From Tetrastigma voinierianum (Eukaryota > Streptophyta > Magnoliopsida > Vitales > Vitaceae), in the NCBI GenBank assembly GCA_016808115.1, contig JAEQBH010000646.1, positions 744,001-808,000 on the forward strand: DNA of 64,000 bases, in the 5' to 3' direction. Of this stretch, positions 10,824 to 21,600 are shown in pieces. The notes beneath the pieces are model-generated. The model saw only the letters and a program-made list of their open reading frames with translations. It ran no database searches and was not told the DNA's origin. Within the stretch, counting starts at the first letter, position 1, and every line of letters begins with the position of its first letter. Both the position numbers and the translations under genes were made by a program.

Positions 10824-12277
10824 GAAGCTCCTAGGGAGGAGTGCAGAGCTTTCAGTCGTTTTTCTTCCAATCTGTGCTTTTTAGAGGAGCTGAAGTCTTG
10901 TTGTATATATTTTCCTTTTTATTATTATTATTTTTTACTTTTGAGTTTGTTCTAGATTTGTTTTTCTTTCTTTTAGGGTTAGAGTAGAGGATCTGAGTTG
11001 AGATTCCGAGCTGGATTGATTGTAAATCAAGCTCTGAACTTTAGTGGAATCTGGAAATTTTTTATGGAATTCATTTTATTTCAGCTTTGATTACAATTTC
11101 AATGAATTTGTTTAATAAACTAGTCATTATTATTTGTAGTTCAGTAATGGAAGGCTAAGCTCCCTTTGGGAAACATTTGTTGTTTTGATCGTTGATTGTA
11201 GTATTTTTATTGCTGTTTTGGGAATGAAACTAGAGTGATTTAATTGGTATTGCTCTTACATTGAGTTGTTCTAAATATAAGTGTTCTATACCCAGAAAGA
11301 GTTGCTATGTGTTTTGATTTCCAAGATCCCTTTGAGTGACACAGGGATGGATGACTTGAGAGCAAAGAGCAATTACTTGGGGCTATATTATATTGATATT
11401 CATAGAGCTAATGCACTCTAAAGGTCACTTTGATACATCACTGGTGATGTTCTAACCTCTGACTTCAAGGTTTCCTCCTAGGTGACAACAGGAGTGTGTT
11501 CCCGAGGCATAAGAGCCGCCTACTGATCCATCAGTTTAATCCTTAGAGGTTTCACCTCAATTTGGTAAAATAATCTCAATCCCGTGTTAGCTAAGATTAT
11601 AATCAAGGAGAGAGGGCATTTTAGTTGAATTGATGGTTGAGGTACCAATTGTATTAGAAAAGGTTTGCATTATCCTGTCTATGGGGGCAAACATTTTCCA
11701 GTCCTAGGAGATGACTATGAAGTACGGAGAAGGAAAAACAGTCAGATCTTATAGAATCAGTCTCAGTGCTCTTTTTGACCATTGACTGGATTTGAGATAT
11801 GGTCATCTAGAGAGTGAAATGTGTAGTGTTAAGACGCATTCGAAAGTACACTATACAACTCTTAGACAATTTCGAAGTTCATGCCCTTAATTATATTTTC
11901 TTAGGAACTTTGCAAATTGATAGTCATATGTGGGTTCATTCCAGGGAGTGGTTATTTCAGATTCGATGAACTCTCTAATCCATGTATTTTATATTTCCTT
12001 TTCATTACAAAATAGTATTTAGAATTTTTTTTATTCAATTTAGTTAATCTCATAATTTGGAAATTAGAGGTTCAAATAGTAATGATCTTGAGTAGTAAGG
12101 GTAGTTGATCTTTAGATTTTCTAATCAATCCCCGAGGGAATGATATTTGGACTTATAAAGTCCACTTTATTACTTGTATGACTTGTGCACTTCTAGTGAT
12201 TTTAGACCAAAAACAATTTTTAACAGCATTATTATAGACAAAAACAGAAAAAAGTTTTTATGTATGATCCTATCAAG

Positions 12278-12380
12278 TTTTTGGCGTCGTTCCTAGGGAC
12301 TGAATAGTCTTTGGTGGATGTGTTGAAAATTTGGTGTCTTAGAAAAAGTCTAAACAAGTTTTTGGCACCATTGTTGAGGA
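12278..12380 (+). other. Primer-binding site region with two PBS-like words
   Basis: Immediately after LTR2, 'tttttggcgtcgttcc' (from 12278) is a decayed form of the Athila primer site TTTTGGCGCCGTTGCC. A second, similar word 'gtttttggcaccattg' starts at 12358, 80 bp further. Only the first has the right distance to the LTR; the second may be a duplicated leader. Confidence 0.65.
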
Positions 12381-12685
12381 TTGAAGTAAAATTTAAAGAT
12401 CAATATTGTTGCCAAAAAAAAGTTGCTAGTCTGGACATTTTTCATTTATTTTTAGAAAAATTTTCAAAATTAGTTTTAACTATAGTAGCTGATTTAGTTA
12501 TTGATCTCTTATTTGAGCTTATCATAATATATTTCATTTGTCCCTCACCCCATTTACTTTGATTTAAGTGTATCTTCATTGACCAGGTTCTTACATGCAT
12601 AAGCTAAGCAGGCTTTGCCACCATAGGATGCGGGTTGGAAACAGTAAGAAACTAAGAAAGTGAGAAATTCTTTGAAACACTAGTC

Positions 12686-14090
12686 ATGGAAGAGCAGAGG
12701 GAAACACATCAGAACATCCCAATTGTTGTAGTTGAAAGACCTCAAAGACAGAGAACTATGGAAGATTTTTGGAGACCTATCATAAGAGATGAGTATTCTG
12801 CAGCCAAGAAGCCTATAATAGAAGAAAATAACTTTGAGTTCAAGCCTGCACTCATCACCATGGTTCAGCATCACCAGTACATTGGGCATCCTAGTAAGGA
12901 TCCCAATGAACACTTGGGGAGGTTCTTGAGGATGGAAAATACTGTGAAGCTGAATGGGGTCAACCTAGATGTTATTAAGTTGTAGCTATTCCCATTCTCA
13001 TTGAGGGATGTTGTAGCTACTTGGTTTAAGTCTTTACCTTATGGATCAGTGACAACATGGGAAGGGTTGGTTGAAGCTTACATGAGCAGATTCTTCCCTC
13101 CCGCTCTCACTTCAGAGAGGAGGGGAGAAATTATATCCTTAAGTAAAAAAGAGGGCAAATCTCTCTTGATATGGGAGATATAAGCAGCTCTTGAGAAGAT
13201 GCTGATACATGGCATTAAGAAAATGACACGAGATGGACATCTTCTATCATGCCCATGAATTACACATCAAAGGTATCATTGGGCTGGCATGTGTTGTGGT
13301 GCATTCAGAGGAAAGTCTTTGAAAGGCCAGTAGCTACGAGAAGATCGCTATAAAGAATTATAGATCTCCATCTGAGTCTTCAGGGATCAACAAAGAATGA
13401 GAGGAGGTGTGATTGATCTGAACAAGATGTCAGCAATTGAAGCAAAGTTGGATGCACTAATGAGCAAGATGGGTCATCAAGAAAGAAGAGTTCATTTAGC
13501 ACATGAAGTGGGAACTGTGGAAGGAGGTGAGCAAAGTGGCGATGGGGACTTGCTCATGGTGATTATCGGAAGTAGAGGCTCGTATGTCAATTCAAGCGAT
13601 AGAATCTACTCTTTAAGTGACAACAACCTTTCCAGCCTATTACACACTTGCAACCAAGAAACCATGAACTCTTCTTGCTGGAGGTGGAGTGTTAAGGCCC
13701 AGACCGGTCACGAGAACCTTCAGCATCAATATGCTCCACAAGGTTTCTAAGGAGAGTAGCAGCAAGGCAACCAAATAGCTGAAAACCAGGGCCAAAAGAG
13801 GTCCCAGTATTTTGAGGATCAGATATTGAGTTTCATGTGTGAGAACAAGAGACTGTTGAATATACATGAGTAGAAGTTTGTTGAGCTAGCAACATTCCAG
13901 ACAAACACAACTGTGTTTCAGGCCAACACTAATGCATCTTTGAAGAATTTGGAGACTCAAGTAGGGTAGCCGGCCTTGAATATGCAAAATCGGTCTAGGG
14001 ATTCTTTCCCTAGTGATATCAAGAAGAATCCTAAGGACTATATAGCCATAACTCTGATGAGTGGTAGAGAAATTAAGAAAAGAGAAGAAG
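12686..14090 (+). pseudogene. gag: Athila-type gag polyprotein remnant
   Basis: Structural protein of an Athila Ty3/Gypsy element, which would assemble cytoplasmic particles packaging the element RNA. The start Met at 12686 gives 99 codons with the motif FELKPALITM-like (FEFKPALITM), DPNEHLGRFL and NGVN. A TAG at 12983 interrupts the frame. The same frame resumes with LFPFSLRD, LPYGSVTTWEGLVEAYMSRF and FFPP, the retrotransposon gag domain. A frameshift near 13175 moves the YKQLLRR...DIFYHAHE segment to another frame. The linker with SAIEAKLDALMSKMG is at 13397-13500, and the C-terminal block ASLKNLETQVG, SFPSD and ITLMSGRE lies at 13935-14070. At least five stops or shifts; no functional product is possible. 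It follows LTR2 and its primer site and is in phase order with the protease remnant. Confidence 0.85.
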
Positions 14091-14269
14091 AAGAGAGAAA
14101 ACTTATTGAGAATGAAGAGCAATCTGAAACTAGCAAAGAAGAACAAAAAATTTGAGACTAGAACATAGCGACATATAGAGAAGTAGAAATCGGGGGTGTG
14201 AAGAGGCGGCTTGAAGAGGAAAAGCGAAAGAAGAAGAGGAAGTAAGGAACCTATCACCCTCTTGTTCTG

Positions 14270-14890
14270 AACTTTTTATCGAGATGCAAATGTCAAAGAT
14301 TGATGATCAGTTTACTAAATTCTTGAACATGTTCAAGAAAATAGAAATCAACTTTCCCTTTGTTGAGGTATTGGCTCAACTGCCTTATTATGCCAAGTTA
14401 TAGATGGACATCTTGAGCAAGAAAAGGAAGTTTGATGAAAAGGTAGTAAGCCTATCGAAACTTATTTGATTTGATGATCGAAAAGACCTACCAATGAAGA
14501 TGCAAGATCAAATTTAGCTTAGCTTTATTCCTTGCACCATAGGGAACTATGAATTTGGAAGAGCATTGTATGATTTTAGAGCAAGCATCAACCTATTGCC
14601 ATTATCTATTGTGAAGAGACTTAGTTTTTGGGAGCTTACTCCTACAGCTGTATTTCTACCTGAATGGGCAAACAGGAACACTATGGATTGACCCGGAAGA
14701 TATTAGAAGATGTACTGATTAAGGTGGGAAAATTTATTTTCTCTTTGGACTTTGTTGTGATCGATATTAAGGAAGACAAACAAGTTCCACTCTCATCTTT
14801 AGGCGGGCTCTTACCATTAAGTGGCCTTGGTGATGTAATGAGAAGGAGCTCATATGAGTGGGAGATGAAATTTTGTGGGCCTCAGAATTA
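14270..14890 (+). pseudogene. Athila-type retroviral aspartic protease remnant
   Basis: Protease that would mature the gag-pol polyprotein. Recognisable blocks, in order: FLNMFKKIEINFPFVEVLAQLP, YAKL then a stop, LSKKRKFDEKVVSL, FIPCTIGNYEFGRALYD and ASINLLPLSIVKRL, then (14664-14891, another frame) EDVLIKVGKFIFSLDFVVID and EDKQVPL. The active-site segment, DLGASIN in the family, reads DFRASIN at 14572-14592: the glycine after the catalytic aspartate region is Arg (AGA) and the leucine is Phe. There are several stops and a frameshift. No reverse transcriptase or integrase follows; the element is truncated near 14930. Confidence 0.85.
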
Positions 14891-15238
14891 GGCAAATAAC
14901 ACAGTTTTGAGAAAGTTAGATGTAGGTATTTGAAATAGTAGTTCCCATTTGTTCCGAACTGATTTATGATTGTAAGATTGAGTGTGGAATGAAATGATGA
15001 ATTTCAGTATAATGAGGATCTTGATGTGCATATCTAAATGCAGTCCCCAGAAATTAAAGCTTGTTATACTCGAGTTTGAATGAAGCGGTGTAGAAAAACA
15101 AGCGGCGATGAAGAAAGGTAAGAAGTAGAAATGAGTTCTAAAGGGTTAATTAAAAGAATTACCTAAACATTGAAATATGCCTTTTTAGGAGCTGAATATA
15201 TATTTAGTAATTATAGCGTAGACTTATTGAAGAAAGGA
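14891..15238. other. Unannotated junction between Athila remnant and Tekay-like LTR
   Basis: No coding or named repeat seen. The end of the Athila element is undefined within this stretch. Confidence 0.4.
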
Positions 15239-17600
15239 GTGAAGCCTAAAATACCATAACAATTTTTATAACATGTTCAAGGTGTAAAATAAATTAAATT
15301 ATATTTTTCCGGCATTGAAATGACTAAAAACGAAAAATAGTAAACTAGAAATTTTTATGAACGAATAAATTTGATAAAATGAAATGAGGACTAAGAATTA
15401 ATAAAATGAGTAATATAAGGGCGAAGTATAAATAAAATGAAATGAAGTGGAAATGAGGCTTTTAAATGAAAGATTATGAGAAAAATAATAATTAATGGGC
15501 TAGCCCAGTGTAGCATTATAAACATGAGAATGGAATACGGTGGTCTATGGAATGATCCATTTGGGCATTCATAGTTTGAGATGAGTAGGGAAGGAGCTAG
15601 GCTTTGGAAAGGTATTTTTGGTGTGTTTCTCTCGATTTCTTGGTCAATATCTTTGTTGAGTGAAGGAAGAAGATTTTTAAGAGAAACTAAGGTAAAGCTA
15701 ACCCTAACTCCCTCTTTGATGATTTGGATTGAGAAAAACCACAACCTTATGTAAAGGATTTTGATTGGTTGTGGTCAATTTTGGGGTTATTTTGGGTTAT
15801 GATTTCCAAAGTGATTTGGAGTTAGGATTGGTTGGAAGATTTTGGTGAAATGGCAAGGCTGGTCATTCTGTGAATTCTTTGGTGAGTCTGGAAGTCTTTT
15901 GAGGATTAGTATCGTACTCAATGGTTTTAGCTAGAGGATGATGGAGTATCGGTGCTACTCAGTTGCGTCTACAGAGTCACTCAAAGGCTGACCCTGGTCC
16001 AGAGGATGTTAAGTCTGATGCTGAAAATTTGATACAGTGCTCAAAGTGATTCAAGGTTCAAATGATGTTAAATACCATTACTAAAAGTTGAGTACGATGC
16101 TGTGAACTTGTTTTTGTCTTATTGATCCGTTTATTAGAGATGAAAATTGATACATGCCAAAAGTGATGCATTACAGAAAAATGTTACGTATTGCCGCCTC
16201 AACGATCCTGTCGATGGGCAACCATTGTTTCTTGCCCTTATATGCTAAGGTGATTAAGAACAAAATATCAAGCTTAGTAATTCATATAATTGTATGCTTG
16301 CTCAAGACCGAATAGTGAATGAATAAGCACCTCTGTTCAGCACTATACCGTACCTTCGGGTACTTATTGGGCTGTGTCCCTCTCATTCAGTATTAGAGGT
16401 CTATGCAGGTAGACACTTATATGTTGTATACATGAAATTAAAAGTACTCAGTTCTGTTCTTTGATCTATACGGACAAACATTTATATGATAAGAATCTGA
16501 ATAATGAATAAGAAGAAAGCTCTTTGAGTCTAGAATCTAACCATATGCCATTGAATGGCAATTGGTTCTTGCTTGGTTGTGTTGATATTTAAGTTGAGTA
16601 TTTCTTTTCCCGAACCCCCCCTAAGTGCAAGTGAACTGGTGTGGCGTCACCAGCCACAAACAAATAGGATTAAAAATGAGGCATAACAATGCCTAAAATA
16701 AATGCTAAGGATTTTCTAAGGAGGACGAATTAAAGAAAAAGAAAGAAAGAGTTTGTGGAAAAGGGGAGTCGGGTATAAAGTAAACCTAAATAGAACTCTT
16801 AGAATACTTGACTAATAATATGATTGTTAATTGTCTTGGAATAGGGGCTGACAAGGAGGAAAGCCTGAATTGATCGAGATTCCAAGGATTGGAATCAAAG
16901 TGCTACAAGCTTTTTGGTTTGTTCTTCGACTCTCTCTTTTGTTTCCATTTTGGAGTTTGTTCTCCACTTCTCTCTCTCTATTTCTAAAAATATGTTTGAA
17001 GGATTATGAAATAAGTGGATTTATTAGAATGGGTGCGATAAATTGCATATTGGTTATTTTTAATTAGTTGGTACAGATTGATTTTGTGAAATGAATTACA
17101 TGAAAAATTTCATGAAATTATTGGAAACAGTATTTGGATATAAATCTTATATACACTGTATTGTAAATTGCTATGAATGATTTGAGTGCCCTTAATAGAG
17201 ATATTAAATGTTAAATTGAGTTAAGGATAGATTAGTATACCAATAAGGGTCAAATGCGTCTTGTTTGAAACGTAATGATGTGTCACTCGATCCTGTTTGC
17301 GGGGTGGTATCGATAGTGTTCACGAAATCAGTTTTTAATAACTAGTCGAGAGCCCGGTGGGACCCGTCTTTGTGTTATGAAATTTTATATCGGCCTATGA
17401 CCCAAGCTGGACCCGTCTTAGATGGATTTGTTCCTCTTTGTCTTTTTGAAAGCATAGGTTAAATTCGCTAAAATTAAACGAAAGAAAATTGTGAAATACA
17501 TGATTTGTACATTTGATTGATTTATTGAATATGGTATGATTGGAGCCAATAATGAATGAATTTAGATCACATCTACAGTATAAAATATACATATATGTAT
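15239..17600 (+). mobile_element. Tekay/Del-like LTR copy, plus strand, end uncertain
   Basis: The start ('gaagcctaaaataccata' near 15241) aligns with the start of the solo LTR at 4020 and with 62015. The block 15265-15340 ('aaaataaattaaatta...tttttccggc') matches 62050-62095 closely. The block 17155-17340, with 'gcccttaatagag', 'taaggatagatt' and 'taccaataag', matches 63765-63960, and in reverse 22290-22390. The 3' end is not clear because no terminal GCTACA-type word with flanking duplication is seen. The minus-strand frame at 15391-15744 and the others here have no recognisable motif. Confidence 0.6.
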
Positions 17601-19669
17601 TGTACCACATTAGTCATTGAAAAAAAAAAAAAATTTATACCTGACAGTTTTGAAAATTGTTTATGATGCGGAAATGGAAGAAGCCTTGGAACACTAAATT
17701 ATAGAAAATTCTTAGTGGGTTGTTTATAATCAGCATTAGGTCTAGGAGTATGAACAGGTCTGAAGGAAAGGAGCCGCAATGATTAGAGTCAACATCAAGA
17801 GCTACCTACTGGAGTTCAAATCAGCTCAAACCATGTATTCATGAAATATATTTGACACTTTGTACCCAAGCTCTAATTTTGTTTTGTAAATATTTTGGTA
17901 TTAAACATTATATTATAAGTGTATAAAGTGTTAAAATGGACCAAATGGAGCATGTAGTACCATGTTGAAGAGAGTAGCAATATTGAAAACAAAATGATGG
18001 GCCCCATTTAGTTTGAATTAGTATATACAAATATATTTTTATAAGAATGAAGTATCCTTTACAAAATGAGCATTTAAGATCTGTCTTAAAATGAGTAATT
18101 GAATTTGGATTTGAATGGTAGCTCAAGCACCATGATAGCAAAGGAACCACAAGTGTTAAGCGTATTTATATTTATGGAATATATATTAAAAGTAAAGTAT
18201 TAGTGGCTTGCAATGAATGGGCGTTCTGAGGCAGAAGCGATTAAAATTCTCATAAAATATAAGAGCCCTTAAGCGGTGATGGAGGGCTTGAGAGGATCAG
18301 TCCACACTTGTTTGCATGCATAAATCCTCTGAGAGGACAATGCAAAAACATCAATTGAAAATTAGAAAAGGTTGAATCAGTTGCTGAAAGAAGTTTTAGC
18401 TGGAAAAGAAGTGCTCAGGCGATAAATGTAGGTTTACGTGCCCAATCTCGAATGACCTTTGGGTAGGCCAGGAGTTCATGCTGGTTCCAAGGTGGATTCA
18501 ATTATCGAAATATGAAGGAAGTAGATTAATTTCTAGCGGCCTTGTGAGGATGGAAGAGTTGATTACAGGAAAGAGTGAACACACTACCACCATAAAGGAT
18601 TATTGTATCACTTTTTGTTTTCCATAGATCAAATGTTGGATGGAGTTGGCGGGACCTCTAATTTTATTTTCTTGATGAATATTTTGGTTATATTCGGAGT
18701 GCCTTGCATTGTGACCTGGACCGGGAGAAGACACACGCCCCCATGTGCCGCTGCACCAACTAGAAGGATGCAAGTTTGGATTGTCTATGTCTTTCTACCT
18801 TTCAAGGTGTGCTGATGTCAGCACCTAAATTTGGTGGGAGATTCTGCAGCTCTCACATTGGATGACTTCGGGTTTGGATCGGTTGAGATTGCCTAAGAAA
18901 TTTGGAGACGTATGAAGGGTGAGATAAAAATCTGGCTTTGAATTGGAAAAATATGTTCTGCCAGCTGGAGGAATACGTGCATGGGACTTTGAATTTGTGC
19001 AATTGGATGCGAGGATTGACTCAAGTTATTCTGTGGAGACTTTGAACCATCCGACCAGACCCATGGTTGGATCTTGGATTCTATGAGACCATAGACTTTC
19101 CATTTCTCTTATTCTTAGTATGAAAGGATACAGTGCGTTTTGTTGGTGTGGGTTTTGTTTGAGAGTGTGGGCATCGGATAAGTTGCGTTATGGCGTGGAG
19201 CTTTTGGAGTGGATAGAGAAGAGAGGGATTTTGAAGATATTATCTTGGAAGTATTGAGTGACCATGACCGGATAAATCTTGAACATAACACAATTTTGGG
19301 CACCGACCAGCTTTCATTCGAGAGCTCGGAGCACAGCTGGAAGATGAGCGGGATTTCAACGAATTTATTTTATTATTATTAGGGTCCCAATATATATACA
19401 CAGCGTGTGTGTCGACCTCTTCGGGTGACAAAGAGAGAAAGGAGATGCTGTTGAATGCATTAAACTGGGATCTGCATATCCGGATATTAATATGATATCA
19501 AGAATCAGGTCTGGTTGATATAAATGGCGGTGTGGAATCATCGTGTTATTATTCTCTTTTTCTTACAAACCTCTGAATTCTTATAATATTTGGGGTTTGA
19601 ATGCAAACTCTTATTTATAACATGTATTAAGACTGGATTACATTTCTAATATCATTTTAAAATATACCA
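17601..19669. other. Unannotated region, no recognisable gene
   Basis: Frames here are short (60-80 codons) and none carries a motif I recognise. The GC content is slightly higher at 18440-19460. It may be the decayed body of the element whose LTR precedes it, but no gag, protease or polymerase words are visible. Confidence 0.35.
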
Positions 19670-20400
19670 GTTACAACGAAGCCTTCATGAACTCGGTACG
19701 GAAGGATCTCGCGTGGGATGACGTTTCGTGAATATCATCTCTATTAAGTTGCCACTGGGTGTGATGTTGTGTCGCGTTCAGTTACTGGTGCTATGGATAT
19801 TCTTTGTATGTGATTGGTTTCGGCGATCGATCTTGATCCTTAATTCGTTCATAACGTCGCCGAGTTGGCGCCGGTTGGAAGCGTTTGTTTTTCGATGATA
19901 GATCGTTGGATGACCATCATGGCAACTGAATTGCTGTTCTGTTGATGTTTGATAAGTGGTTGGTTCCGACCTGTGAACAACAATATATGGGCGTTTGTTG
20001 TTTCGCCAACGGATGTATATCTAACGAGAGTCGGTGGTCTTTGTGCGGGAAGGGTATAACGTATTGGCTACTGACCTTTTCGTTGTATGTGCCGTACTTC
20101 AGTGACCTCGTTGGGCGTTATCTTGCGAACTCTTAACTCGAATACTCTTGTTGATTAACTGTATCTTAAACGTATGTTTCCGACTTTGATTCCGTTTCTT
20201 ATCATTCTGGTACGATGTTGTGACTGTTAATACTCGTATTCATTAAACGATTATCGGTTGTTACAATGAATCTGGTATCATTTTATTTCGTATCGTGTCG
20301 TGAACTCTTCCGAACGTGCGGTTGTTGTATCATTCAACCGTTTATCATTATATCGCGTTTTGCTGCGTTTATGTTGTTTAAGTTTATCAACATTAACACA
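19670..20400. other. CpG-rich patch without a long ORF
   Basis: By eye I count about 38 CpG dinucleotides in 19681-20220, several per line, where neighbouring lines have zero to two. The longest frame is 64 codons (19942-20136) and has no known motif. It contains a perfect 8-bp palindrome TTGGCGCCGG-like core at 19865-19874. The function is unknown; it may be a recently inserted or unmethylated repeat fragment. Confidence 0.5.
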
Positions 20401-21600
20401 TTAGCCATTCCATTGTAATCCGATAATGTGGTTTCGAAATAATATGGACTTAGTCTAGAAAGTCCAGCCTTTATCAATACAACACAAAACATCCAACGCG
20501 TTCTTACTCAGAGCCATCTGATATAAATATTGGATACAAACCGGTTCAACGAGAAGTTCATCAAAACGAGACGGACCATTCCTCATTATCATGACTCCAG
20601 CCGCATGGTTTGTTGACACTTTATCTTACCTCCATTAAAACTCAGCGAGCTTTTATTTGAGAATCTAAAACTGAATGAATGAGTTAGACGAAAAGTTATG
20701 AAATCTAAGTTGGCGGCGATTCACAAGGTATGCGGAAATTTAAGCTACTCCGTTGCCATTTTCGGGATTTTCCATCCGAAACACGATGTTTTAATAGTCT
20801 CAGATGATCACGAAGAACCCCAGCGAACGGTCTAACTTTGATGCGTCACACAACAACATCAAACCACACATATTAAATTAAGCCTGCACAAAATGAAGCA
20901 AAAACCACCATTAAAACCATTAGCCCCTGATCAAAATAGCAGTGAAACTACCTCCTCGTAACTCATTTCCAGGTCCTTTGCCATCCGAGTCTACTCACTG
21001 TGCGACACTCCTTCCTTTTCCTCTTTCCTTTCCCTCTCTTCCTTTTCATTCTTCCTTATTTTTCTTCTCTTTTCTTCTTTCCTCCATTTTCTCTTTTCCT
21101 TTCCTTCCTTTCTCTTTTCCCTTCCTCCCTTTTCTTCTTGTGCCCTCATGACAAACTGAGTACAAACTGAAGTCAAATATATAGCGCTAAATATTGCCAT
21201 GCACATGTGACACATGGCATTCATGTGTCCACAGCCATAGACACCCACCATGCATTATGGCTTATGAACCTGTAATAATGACCGGGCGGAGTCCGTCTGG
21301 TTGGCGAAATCGAATTGAAACCAAGGAACACATTACCACTCGTCTTTCTCAAATCTGTTTATCAAATAAATGAAGTGATTTAATTTAGAAATGACCCATA
21401 AACATTTACAAATTCAATGACCCATAACTTGATTAACAAAATACATTTACAATGAGGCATTTCATACCTTTTTAGAAATAATTTACAAATAGATGTTGAA
21501 GTTGAGTGTTTTAAAAATACTCTATGTTAAAAAAAAATGAGTGCATGCATATATCGGGCATGCTCATAATAAGATGACTCACTGGGCTCTCGAATTTGGG
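20401..21600. other. Unannotated region with a pyrimidine tract
   Basis: No gene is visible. A C/T-only-like tract lies at 21005-21133; the two overlapping frames across it (20942-21251) are low-complexity artefacts. Around 21195-21220 'catgcacatgtgacacatgg' resembles words near 23745-23775, on the other side of the Tekay-like LTR. Confidence 0.4.
21005..21133. repeat. Polypyrimidine low-complexity tract
   Basis: Almost uninterrupted C and T on the plus strand, with repeated 'ttcctttcc' and 'cttttcct' words. A similar tract of opposite strand sense is at 39824-39925. Confidence 0.9.

Larger units (their letters stand above)
9936..12275 (+). mobile_element. Athila-type LTR (LTR2), 5' LTR of a plus-strand element
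   Basis: The LTR starts TGATGAGTCTAAAACTCATC (9936-9955) and ends 'gatcctatca' (12275), directly followed by a primer-binding-like sequence. U3 contains the TGTCGCGACA cluster (10125-10760). A TATA box lies at 10816-10823, and R/U5 follows with a T-rich stretch. It shares its R/U5 layout with LTR1 and with the LTRs at 41354-43407 and 47644-49792. Plus-strand and minus-strand ORFs across 10017-10330 arise from the palindromes and are not genes. Confidence 0.8.

Noticed and set aside
20942..21251. ORFs rich in Phe/Ser/Leu and Glu/Lys
   Set aside because: Low-complexity translation of the pyrimidine tract.
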